From contig OZ017796.1 of the NCBI GenBank assembly GCA_963969395.1, positions 31,052,243 through 31,116,242 of the forward strand: a DNA stretch of 64,000 nucleotides, read 5' to 3'. Position numbers and translations under genes: made by a program. This DNA is from Pseudoscleropodium purum (Eukaryota; Streptophyta; Bryopsida; Hypnales; Brachytheciaceae). Positions 38,010 to 47,954 of the stretch are shown piece after piece; position 1 is the first letter of the stretch, and each line of letters opens with the position of its first letter. The notes below the pieces were generated by a model, which worked only from the letters and a program-made list of their open reading frames with translations, searched no databases and was not told the DNA's origin.

Positions 38010-38314
38010 GGTGAATTTTGTTAAAATGGCAGTATTCCATATGTCATTTTCACACCTTGACATTTAGGACAAGTATACATTGCTAATATCTAAGTCACTT
38101 TTAGATTTCAAAAATCTATGACTAATATAGATATTAGATTGAGCAGTTTAAAAATCTAGGATTGATATAGATTTTAGATATCTACGAGAATTGTAGATTT
38201 CAAAAATCTAGTACTCTTGTAGATCCTAGTACAAAAAAAATGGTTCTAAATGCACAGTTTGAACTTCCAAAAGTGCCAAATTAATGAAATACCGCCATTT
38301 TAATGAAATTTGTC
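38010..38314. mobile_element. Short MITE with long AT-rich inverted ends, copy 2
   Basis: The left end GGTGAATTTTGTTAAAATGG is inverse to CCATTTTAATGAAATTTGTC. It is collinear with the copies at 33042 and 38662 and lies in the large gap of the RFC remnant. Confidence 0.75.
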
Positions 38315-38661
38315 ATTTTGTTGAAACTAGTTAACATTAGGAAAAATTTGAGCCCTATGGAGGGCCGTTAAGAAATTTGTTTTCGATGCCCCACAGTGCA
38401 ATTACAAGAAAATAAAAAATAAAAATAAAAAAAGAATGAAAACCTGACTTGGTGCTGATGTGGCACAAGTAGTATCACATCAGCAAGTTTTATTAAAAAT
38501 AAAAAACTGAGGAATTTCCTCTCTAATCAACCAAGGTAATTGCAGATAGTTCTAAATTAGCAGGCCTGAAATTTTTTGTAATGTAATGATGTGGACGATA
38601 CCTCCAAAGTAGCACAATTGCTCCAAAGGCATCTTAATCTAAAATTGCTAAGCCGGTACTA

Positions 38662-38966
38662 CCTAAATTTTGTTAAAATGATAGTATTCCATATGCCATT
38701 TTCACACCCCAACGTTTAGGACAGGTAGACATTGCCAACGTCTAGGTCTCTTTTAGATTTTACAAATCTATGATAGACATAGATATTAGATCAAGCAGTC
38801 TGAAAAAATAAGATTAATATAGATTTCAAATATTTAGGAGAGTTGTAGATTTCAAGAATCTAGTACTGGTGTAGATCCTAGTACAGAAAAAACGGTTTGG
38901 ATTGCACGGTCTAAACTGCCAAAAGTGCTAAATTAACAAAATACCGCCATTTTAACGAAATTTGCC
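38662..38966. mobile_element. Short MITE with long AT-rich inverted ends, copy 3
   Basis: It lies about 350 bp from copy 2 in the same orientation and is collinear with it. The right end, CCATTTTAACGAAATTTGCC, is the best preserved of the family. Confidence 0.75.
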
Positions 38967-40412
38967 TTAGTACATAATTTTGTGATGCTATTTGTGTACT
39001 CAACCTTAACCTTCTTCACTAGAGATAATGCAGATGAAGACATTCAAGCAAAGGACTGGCATTAGTTGACGTTGTGATTTGTGAAAGAGCTTCAAACGGA
39101 CCGTAAGTACAGACATTCCTCTCTGATTTAAGATTGGAATAACCCTGCTTTAATTTCCTAGTGCTATTGCTTTCGTTACTTGTGTTTTCCGTTCTTTGAC
39201 TTTAACCGTTTAAAGTTACAGTATGTGTTGGTGTGGTGTACTTGCGCTACAATTTTAGATTGTTTTCTGTCGTTTTGCTGTCATAGGATTGTACCTGCAG
39301 GCGTTTCATTTGTCTCGAAATAATTCGACAAGATGCTCCATCAGTTTCTTTTTCCAAATTTGTAATGTGGCAATTGAATTGGTAGCTGTTCGTCTTGCTT
39401 CCATACCTGCAGCTACAACCCATTTGCTAATATTTTTCTTGTCTATGACAGGTTTGTTTTCAGTATTAACATGCCTCCACCAGTGAAGGTTCAGCTGATT
39501 GATGCCCTTGCAGACATTGAGTATGGATCACCGCAACTCGTTGGTTCTCTCTGTTTTCTACTGATAACATTCTTATGCCCACCAGCATCAATTAGCTCAC
39601 CAGGGTGTTTAAGGTCCATTAGGTGATTGGATGTTAACTAGCACTTCAAACCCTAGGTATAGCCGCAAGTAGATTACTCGTTCACAAATCACAATCAGGA
39701 ATAATGTACTAGTTGATGGCAGTGCCGACATTTAGAAACTAATTCCAGTTGCAATGGCTTGGCATACATTGATCGTGTTTGTTTGACTCAGCAATGTTTA
39801 CCCTACTAGGGTACAATTGGCGAAAATACTGACTTATTGGCCAGGATGATGGTCTTCAGGTCAGACGAGGGACTCAAGTCACAGTTTCACTAATCTCGAC
39901 GTCCTGGCGCTCTGATTTTGCAGTTACAGATTAGCATTTGGGACAAACGAGAAGCTACAATTGGGGGCCTTACTCGGTGCATTTACACACACCCGGACAG
40001 CTTTGGCGGCTGCAGTTCAGTGATGCTTCGAATTTCCATTTCACCTTGTTTTAGTCATTAGCAAATTGGTCATCGAAGTAGTGACTGATCTTGGTCAGAT
40101 GTTTCACACTCAGAGGCTGGATTGACTTGCACAGGGCACTCAAGCGCATGAGAAAACATGACCGGGTTTTGGCATCGCAACTGATGCAGTGGGTAGATAT
40201 TCCTCCACTTGTCTACTCTTAAACAGTTGAAGCCAGTGTGGATGTAATCAATAGTCAGTGTGGGAATGTGCCTATTCAGATGACGAGATTTATGATGCGA
40301 ATTAAAGTTAGTTTTGTGCAGTCACCTGATCTTGAGAATAGTTTCAGTCATCTACATTGATTTATCTTGTTAGTGAGGGTGCAAAATTAGTCATTCCAAA
40401 ATAAGTGGTAGC

Positions 40413-40693
40413 CAGGGTTGACGAAGCTCTACGTCCGCCCGAAAAAAGCGTCTGTAACCCGGACGTTCGGACGCACAGACGCTGGTGGACGCAGCGTCCC
40501 TCCCGCCGTCGGAAAGTGGATGGACGGGGCGGACGTCCAGATCGTGCAGACCACATCAGTCTGCGCGTCGATCGGACAGCCGTAATCAGACGGACAGGCG
40601 GACGCTGCGTCCGCCGGGACCACGAATGTCAGCGGATGCTACGGACACAGCGTCCGCGTCCGGACGTCCCGTCCGGCCGTCGTGTCAACCTTG
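40413..40693. mobile_element. hAT MITE, CAGGGTTGAC family
   Basis: It runs from CAGGGTTGACGAAGCTCTAC to GTGTCAACCTTG, with a perfect 8-bp duplication GTGGTAGC. The orientation is opposite to the copy at 29308. The interior is CG-rich with many GGACG/CGTCC words. Confidence 0.95.
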
Positions 40694-41419
40694 GTGGTAG
40701 CAGTGTAGCACCTTATTTTTTTTTATTTTTTTTTAAAATTGCCTTTTATGAGAATACAACACAATGCTTGCACTACCTACCTCAAATATTTTAATACAAT
40801 TAGTGTGACTTTTCACATTAGAACTTTTTGAACCATGCTCTATTAGTACAATGCACTAGGTTTAGATTGTCATACAAAATTTTCAAATTTGAAGTCAATG
40901 AGTTTTAGTAGGAATCCAATGTCAATAGACAACTTGAATACTTGATTAACATAATATTGTATGATTAAGCAATGGTTCTCTTCATATTGTGAAGGTATTA
41001 TGCTTTCCTAGATGTTTGAGAGAGACTTTTATTTAATTCAAGGATGACGGTTGGTTAAGAAATCATATAAGACAATTTTATGTTAGTTTAGGGATCTCTT
41101 TTCAAGGATGCAAAAGAAAACCTTATTCTTATTGTAAGCAATGTTATAGGGTGCAATGTCTTTTCAATGCATAAGGAAACCTTATGTCTTTAATTTCATT
41201 GAAAAGACATTGCATAGACATTGTAATGTGATTATTCTTATTGTAAGCAATGTTATATGAATCAATAACTATTTTAGATGTAAGACCTTCATAAATTTAT
41301 ACAATAGATTACAAGTTTGGATGTCAAAATTTTATCACTTTAATAAATATAACTTTCTTGTACTTCTTGTATTTTATTTCAATTTTACAAAAGTCATTTT
41401 TATAAATGTAATGATATGT
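40694..41419. other. AT-rich intergenic DNA
   Basis: No gene is seen. Around 41090-41250 the words TTCTTATTGTAAGCAATGTTATA and AAGACATTGCAT recur, as a small local duplication. Confidence 0.4.
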
Positions 41420-41590
41420 ATGTGTGTATCTATATCTATATCTCTATATCTCTATATCTCTATATCTCTATCTCTATCTATCTATCTATCTATATATCTG
41501 TATATCTGTATATCTCTCTTTGTCTCTGTCTCTCTCTTTGTCTCTCTCTCTCTATATCTATATCTATATATATCTATGTATGTATATAAT
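41420..41590. repeat. TATC/TCTC microsatellite
   Basis: A compound simple repeat of TATC, TATCTC and CT units. Apparent proteins rich in Tyr, Leu and Ser read from it are artefacts. Confidence 0.95.
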
Positions 41591-41679
41591 GATTTTATCT
41601 TTACCTTATTTTTCTAAAATTTAGTTATTTTCTAAGAGAAAGAGTGTACATATTTACTAATTAATATAGTAATTTTGAT

Positions 41680-41974
41680 GCCTTAGGCTAAAGATTTAAT
41701 GATAGTTTATTGTAAACAAGATTTTGCATTTAAGAAAATAAAAATATAAAATCCAAATTTTTTGTGTTATTTTAATTTATTCAAAGTCAAATTTGTAAAG
41801 GACTCTTATGTCAAACAAACATCGCTATAAATTGTAAGTTGCATGGTTCAAAATTTAGCCTCATATGATATTGATTATTTTTATTTTGTAGTGACATTCA
41901 ATCAAAGACAAATGATTAAAGCTTTGTAATGAATAGTCTCAATACGTGAATGAGACAATAATTCGATAAACACA
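41680..41974. repeat. Segmental duplication, copy B, left arm
   Basis: It matches 31620-31930 (for example AATTTATTCAAAGTCAAATT against AATTTATGTAGAGTCAAATT, and GACAATAATTCRATAAA). The alignment stops at a transposon end at 41975 and resumes at 56692. Copy B is therefore interrupted by about 14.7 kb. Confidence 0.65.
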
Positions 41975-42601
41975 TATAGAATATTGCAAGAAATATTTGT
42001 ATTATTTGTTACATTTTTTTATTTTTCAAAAATTTTCAAAAATCATTTGGTATTTAAATTTCAATTTAGCTAATTTGTCATACTTTGCGGTTTAGAATTT
42101 TTTAGTATTGGGGAAAATTTCAAAATTAATGATCTATAGTTGAAATTTTTGAGCTCTATTCCTATACTAGAGAAATATGTGCCCACCAAAAAAACTTAAA
42201 AAAACATTATTTTATGTCTTCTACATTCATGCAAACAAGACTCTCTTGCGTATGCAATTCTAAACATTGAAAATGGTTTCAAGATTATTTATTTTGTGAA
42301 ATATATTCATCATCAAGTCTTCTAAAATTTCCAAATTTTAATTTCTTTGTAAATTATTTTCCTAATTTTTACAAATTAAAATGTCAAAGTATCTATTTTC
42401 TTTAAAAACTTTGCTTTTTTATACTATAAATAACTTTTGGTCCAAATTTTTTTGAGATTTGAAATTTTGGTGACATAATATTTATAGTATTATGCTGATT
42501 ATACATATTTTTTTAATTTCTAATATTTTTTTCCAAAAGGTCACTAGTACTAGCTAACACTAGTGAATGCAACAAAAATGGCTAGTCTTTCTTACATTCA
42601 C
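41975..42601. mobile_element. Harbinger-like element, diverged copy
   Basis: The left end ATTGCAAGAAATATTTGT and the right region ending TTTCTTACATTCACTC (inverse GAGTGAATGTAAGAAAGA) bracket family blocks such as TAATTTGTCATACTTTGCGG and CAAAATTAATGATCTA. Its right half resembles the 1352-1915 copy more than the 22780 copy. Confidence 0.5.
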
Positions 42602-43245
42602 TCTACATGCTATTTATAAATTATTTATTAGAGGGCAAAAAGGGATGGAAACACTTAAATTATCATAAAATACTTCACATCAAGTTGATTGGAGGTACTA
42701 AAGATTCCCAATACTACTATTGAGTAGTTGCAAAAAAAGGTGGTCTTATTTTCTATCACACTTTCAATTGTAAAATTTAATTTGGTCATAACATTTGAAG
42801 AATAAAAAAAATGTACTTGAAATTTTTACTGAAGATAACCAACTTATTTACAAAGAGAATTCTTATTTTTCAAAAAAATTCAAAATTTTTTTTTAATTAA
42901 ATTTCAATTAAGCTAATTTGTCACACTTTGCAATTTTGAATTTTTTAGTATTGTGGAATATCCAAAATTAATGATATAGAGCTTAAATTTTAGTGGGATG
43001 TTTCCACACTAGAGAGGCATGTACCCACCAAAAAGAACTTAAAAAAAAAATTATTTTATATTGTCTACATACATACAAACAAAGGTCACTTGCATGTACA
43101 ATTCTAAATAGTAAAGATGGTTTTGGCTTCATTATTTTGATGAAATCTAATTACTATCAAGTCCTTACAAATGGACAATTTTTAGATTTTTTTTGTTCAT
43201 GATTTTTTATTTATTATTAATTTATATCTCATTGTATCTATTTTC

Positions 43246-43551
43246 CAGGGTTGATGAATCTCTACGTCCACCCGAAAAAAGCGTCCATAATCTGAACGTC
43301 CGGACTCACGGACGCTGGTGGACGTAGCGTCCTTCCCGCCGTCGGAAAGCGAACGGGCAGGGCGGATGGCGCGAGGCGGATGCCCAGATCGTGCGGACCA
43401 CATCAGTCCGCGTGTCAATCGGACGGCCGTAATCGGGCGGATGGGGGACAGGCGGACGCTGCATCCGCCAGGACCGCGAATGTCAGCGGACGCAGCGGAC
43501 ACAGTGTCCGCGTCCTGACATCCCAGATGTCCGGACGTCATGTCAACCCTG
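43246..43551. mobile_element. hAT MITE, CAGGGTTGAC family
   Basis: It runs from CAGGGTTGATGAATCTC to GTCAACCCTG, with a perfect 8-bp duplication CTATTTTC. The CG-rich interior is the same as in the other family members. Confidence 0.95.
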
Positions 43552-43568
43552 CTATTTTCTGTGACAAT

Positions 43569-44204
43569 CTTGGTTGTCATAACGGGCGAGGTAGGGTCAT
43601 CGCCTTATCGGACGGGACGGACGGTCCAGACGGCTTTAATTTTGTAACTTGTACAATTTTGCAGAATGACACGTCACCTCGGAATGCGAAATCCAGGGCG
43701 CAAACGAGATCGTCCGCGCCCTGACGATCTCGTCCGTTCGTACGTCCGTTCTTTAATTCACATTAGGGTTGACGAATCTCTACATCCGCTCGAAAAAAGC
43801 GTCCGTCCTCACGGACACTAGCGGACGCAGCGTCCCTCCCGCCGTCGAAAGGCGGACGGACGGGGCGGACGGCCCAAGACAAACGCCCAGATCATGCGGA
43901 CCAGATCAATCTGCGTGTTGATCGGATAGCTGTACTGGGGTGAACGGGTATCGGGGCAAATGGGGTGGACGGGGGGACAGGTGGACGAGGTGGACGGCGT
44001 CCACGAATGTCAACGGATGCTACAGACATAGCGTCCGCGTCCGGACGTCCCGGACGTTCAACCGTCCTGTCAACCTTGATCCACATGGCATCCACGTGGC
44101 CTATTTTTCCGTTATCAGAAAGTCAACTATGTGTTGACTGTATCAGACGGGCGGGACCTCTAATGGATGGGCGAACCGGACGTCCGTCCACTATGACAAC
44201 CATG
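43569..44204. mobile_element. hAT-type MITE, CATGGTTGTCAT family, copy 4 (split)
   Basis: The left end is CTTGGTTGTCATAACGGG (one base off consensus) and the right end ATGACAACCATG. Flanks are GTGACAAT / ATGACAAT. The interior matches copy 2 up to 43763 and resumes at 44079 after a nested element. Confidence 0.88.
43764..44078. mobile_element. hAT MITE nested in another hAT MITE
   Basis: It begins TAGGGTTGACGAATCTC (first base C to T) and ends CCTGTCAACCTTG. The 8-bp duplication is ATTCACAT / ATCCACAT, taken from host MITE sequence that reads ATCCACATGGCATCC in intact copies. The host copies therefore provide the empty site. Confidence 0.92.
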
Positions 44205-44671
44205 ATGACAATCTATTTTTTTTTCAAGCAGTAATATTATAGTACTACAAGTACTTATAGTATTAAAAACGATATTCTTAGCTGTTGATTTTTTTGATCA
44301 ACGGTTGAGATTGTTCTATTTTGTAGTATCCATAGTATTTGTAGTACTAAGTGTAGAAATTACAATTTTAGCAAAATACTACAAAAAAACGGATACCTTT
44401 TCTTGCAACTTCCCTACTAAATTTTTTGGTATATCCTAAAATACTATTTTGAACCATAAACTACAATTTATGGTAAAAAATGAGATTTTTGTGTTTTTAT
44501 ATTTTTATATTAGAAAATTCACTTGAAAATTATATTTTAAAAGTGGTTACTGTTGCCAACTAAAAGTAAAGAAGGAAATTTAAATCTAAAACTAAGAAAC
44601 CATTTAGAATTTATCATAAATTTTTTCTTGAATATAGCACACTTTTGACCAATGAAAAATACACTTTGAAC

Positions 44672-44840
44672 CAGGGTTGACACGACGTCCGGACGCGGAC
44701 GCTGTGTCCGTAGCGTCCGTTGACATTCGCGGTCCGACGGACGCAGCGTCCGCCGGGACCGCCCTGTCCGCCCCGCCCGTCTGCCCCGTCCGCCCAGACG
44801 GCCCTATTTCCCCTGACCGCCCTACCCAAACTGCCCCGCG
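44672..44840. repeat. CG-rich left terminal block of the large element
   Basis: About 170 bp saturated with GTCCG, CGGAC and CCGCCC words begins with the terminal repeat. AT-rich DNA follows abruptly, with a TA microsatellite near 45030. Clustered short words next to the ends are the typical arrangement of hAT transposase binding sites; that function is inferred. Confidence 0.8.
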
Positions 44841-45249
44841 GTCACTCCCTTAATCTTTAAACAATTAAATGTTAAATGAAGTGCAATGGTTCGCGATTTG
44901 TTATTAAAACAATGTCTCTTATAAATTGAAAGATTATAAAGTTTGACCACGAGTCCATGATAGTCTTGAAACTATGAAAAAATTACAATTCATTTTCAAA
45001 AGGCAAACTAAAAAAATTTGTGACTTCAAATATATATATATATACTATTTAAAAAATCAAGATCAACACAAATACAAACATAATCAATATGGGCAAAATG
45101 TATTCAATTTAATGTAGAATACCATACATTGTGCACATTTGGCTAATTGCACATATAATTTTTTTCATTCCAACTCTATATTTCTAAACTAATTTTTAAT
45201 GCCTATATAACCTATTTAAGTATTCAACTACTATTTTTGCACTACCAAT

Positions 45250-46743
45250 CTAATATAAATGGCGGAAATGTTTATCTGGCATCGGCCAACAATATGTATT
45301 AGAGAATCGCGTAATCATATGGGCCAAACTAGTATTTTCATCGTCAGTCTTCAAAGAAATGCGCTTCAAGTAAGCATAAAACACTTTTGCAAAGTCATGA
45401 AAGGCAAATTGTGTCGCACTAGGTGTTTTTCGTAGCAAGTTGAAATACACCTCTGACATGTTGTTTCCATTCATCCGCTGAGCAATTTTTCGAATGGCAT
45501 ACTCTTCCGACTTATGTAAATACATTGGAATGACTTCCACATCTGCACCTGCTTTATGCAAATATGCAATACGTGGATCCACCCACCATCTCCTCTGCAA
45601 AGTCTGTTTCATCTCATCTGCTGATATAAATGTGTACAAAGACTTCATTGGCTGAGAAGCTAAGGTGGTCATGCCCCAATCGCAAACTTCAATGTACACA
45701 CGTGACTCATCCTCTGGAAAATGCAACAAGATGTTGTCCGGAGAAAGATCATTGTGCAAATGTCCAACAAGATGCACTGCATACATTATATGCATAAACG
45801 CCCATGTCAACTTCGTGTGCTTCTTCCGATATCGCCCTAAATGGTAAGCTTTTACAACCTCCTTTTTGGTTGGATTCATATACATCAAACGGATTTGAAT
45901 GTTGTTTGGATAGTCCTTATCCATATTCAACATTTGTCGAAGAGTTCCACCATTCCACCAATACGCATAACCTTCACACGTCGTTCCGTGCACTGCAGCA
46001 AACCGTATTACATTCGCGTGTAGAATTCGAACAGCCATTGATTCGTTTTGATGTTCTAACTTTGCAAGATCGGGTCGAGTTTGGTGGTGAATGGATTTCT
46101 TTGCCGCAAACTCCCAATAAGGAAGTATTCCTGGACATCCTTCAATACGGACCTTTCAAATCGTTGTATATCCACCTGTCATCGTTCTATCATTAACAGC
46201 AATCACGCGTGCTGTATCTGGAAGTGCTATGAGGTGCTGTTTGGTCCTTTCCGCTTCAGCAACTCCATCATTGCTTTTCCACCAACCAATTGAACCAACT
46301 CGATTGTGCTTTTTGGCGAATGGAGCACATCGCCCCTTAAACAAGTCCGCTTTCAGAATCACTTCTTCAAACTGGGCGTCATTGGGTCGATATTCCTTGC
46401 CATATTTAACCAAAATGACTTTGAAATTCCACAAAGTGTCATGAACCTTGTTCTCCAAACATTTGGTGAAGTGCGCTTTATCCATTTCGTCATGCCACTT
46501 CGCCACATTCAATGCATCCAACAACATCTGTGTCATGTCTACCTTGAATTTAGACACGCACTCCTCTTGATATCTAATGTACTTATTGTCTAAAGATAAT
46601 GTTGTTTCCGATTCATAAAATTGAACGATGCGCTCGATCATGAATTTCTTGCATTCTTCCGAAGGACTTTGGCGAGCTACCTCCAAATTCGATGGTCCCT
46701 CTCTATGTTGTAGCTTCGCAACCTTCTTCTTTCCGTTCGACAT
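45250..46743 (-). pseudogene. Protein-kinase-like gene with one in-frame stop
   Basis: One frame of 497 codons before its final stop runs from ATG at 46743 to a TAG at 45250-45252, interrupted only by TGA at 46156-46158. Before the stop are GRCAPFAKKHNRVGSIGWWK and MTGGYTTI. After it come KVRIEGCP and EFAAKKS (candidate ATP-binding lysine), then HNDLSPDNILL near residue 330 and DWG near 355. These are kinase-fold motifs with HRD altered to HND and DFG to DWG, so activity is doubtful. The ~190 N-terminal residues are helical and unlike any family I know. A CGA (Arg) to TGA change explains the stop and fits the beta-strand pattern. It could be a recent pseudogene or rely on readthrough. It belongs to the large element's cargo. 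Confidence 0.72.
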
Positions 46744-46931
46744 CGTGACAAATGAAATTGATATAGATCAAATTTTTTAATTTGAAATTGAATTCACGCG
46801 CAAGTGTCCAAAAAATTGGCAACAAGGGGGCCCCAATACTCTTCCCTTGCCTCGGAAAGGAGCCAATGGAGGATGAACCACCAAGCTCTTCGCTCCACCT
46901 TGCATTCACAAGGAGTAAAGCAAAAGTGACA

Positions 46932-47360
46932 ATGCAGACGGCCCTAAACCGTCCGCCCGATCGGACAGGCTGGGGGTGGCGGACACATCGGCCGTCCGCC
47001 TCTCCGAAACCCTCGAGCCCTGTCCGCCCGATCGAACGGCCACGGGTGGACGGTCCCAAACCATCCGCTTGATCGGACGAGCCGCGGCTGGTGGACGCAT
47101 CAGCTGTCTGCCTCTCCGAAACCCTACAGCCGCGTCCGCCGGATCGAATGGCCACGGGCGGACAAATCTGGCGTCCGCCCGATCTGACGAGCAGCGGCAA
47201 ACGGCCCATCCGCCCCATCGGACGGCCCCAAGCCGTCTGCCCGATCGGACGGGCCGCGGGTGGCGAACGCATCGGCCGTCCGCCTCTCCGAAACCCTCGA
47301 GCCCCGTCCGCCCGATCGAACGGGCACGGGCGGACAAATTAAGCGTCCGCCCGATCCGAT
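46932..47360. repeat. CG-rich repeat block upstream of the kinase-like gene
   Basis: About 430 bp of CG-rich DNA lies 190 bp upstream of the kinase-like start. A unit containing GTCCGCCTCTCCGAAACCCT followed by CCGCCCGATCGAACGG recurs at about 46990, 47101 and 47273. The dominant words (GTCCGCC, CGGACG) are those of the element's ends. It probably acts as promoter; frames through it are artefacts. Confidence 0.75.
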
Positions 47361-47954
47361 TTATTTTTTACATTTGAAAATAGAATCTAAAGAAGAACCA
47401 CTAATTGTCTAATTTGGGCATTTCTTCATACGAATAAGAAATCATTTTAGTTTTTAGCAATCGTTGAATGAAAAATAAAAAAATTTCAAATATTCAAATA
47501 ATTCAATCTTTCATAAATTAATTAGAAATACATTGTTACCATTTACGAGTTTCTAAATGTAATAAACACACAACAATAATTTCAAAATACACACCATACT
47601 AGTACATATTTAACCTCGAATGCTAAATTCAAAAATAGACATAATATGGCTCTTACAAAATTACATTTCTTCTTCATATTTTTATTATTTATCAAAGTCG
47701 CTTATAGCCTTATACATCAACGCTATTATAAAATAATACAATGATGTCTTCAACAATATGCTTGCCTACATACATACTTGGTGTACACTATTACACAACA
47801 CTTTTTGAAAAAGTGAACAAAATTGTTGTTCAAAATTGTTCTATTCATTTAAAATTTTGTACTACTTCTACCAATCTAGTGCTCTATACTTGTTGTGAGA
47901 GTAAAAATGAGAAAATGGAGCAAATACATGCTCACTATATACTTGCATGTTTTT
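47361..47954. other. AT-rich spacer between two cargo genes
   Basis: No gene is seen. It would hold the 3' untranslated region of the Cys/His-motif gene, which ends at 47955. Confidence 0.4.

Larger units (their letters stand above)
36813..40023 (+). pseudogene. Replication factor C small-subunit gene remnant (RFC3/RFC5 type)
   Basis: Four exon-like blocks remain. 36813-36894 encodes LDVTDSGLAAIVRVVNGDLR then KALNILQ. 39034-39102 encodes KGLALVDVV, but only after a one-base frame change from MKTFKQ. 39452-39520 encodes FVFSINMPPPVKVQLIDALA then DI. 39924-40023 encodes YRLAFGTNEKLQLGALLGAF and a stop. Order and wording follow the C-terminal half of the eukaryotic clamp-loader subunit RFC3/RFC5, and several junctions keep GT/AG. 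The ATPase half (Walker A and B) and the block between the first two pieces are absent. Three MITEs sit in the gap between the first two pieces. I read it as a truncated pseudogene; transcription is unknown. Confidence 0.75.
42727..44426. mobile_element. Harbinger-like element with three nested MITEs
   Basis: The ends GTTGCAAAAAAAGG and, inverted, GTTGCAAGAAAAGG enclose an AT-rich body collinear with 22780-24830. It is broken by a CAGGGTTGAC MITE at 43246 and a CATGGTTGTCAT-family MITE at 43569, which itself holds another CAGGGTTGAC MITE at 43764. Removing these restores a body of about 760 bp. Confidence 0.65.

Noticed and set aside
41321..41624. Tyr/Ser/Leu-rich membrane-like proteins
   Set aside because: They are translations of a TATC/TCTC microsatellite.
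46703..47377. Arg/Pro-rich frames on both strands
   Set aside because: They are products of the CG-rich repeat block upstream of the kinase-like gene; several overlapping frames are open at once, as expected for repeats.
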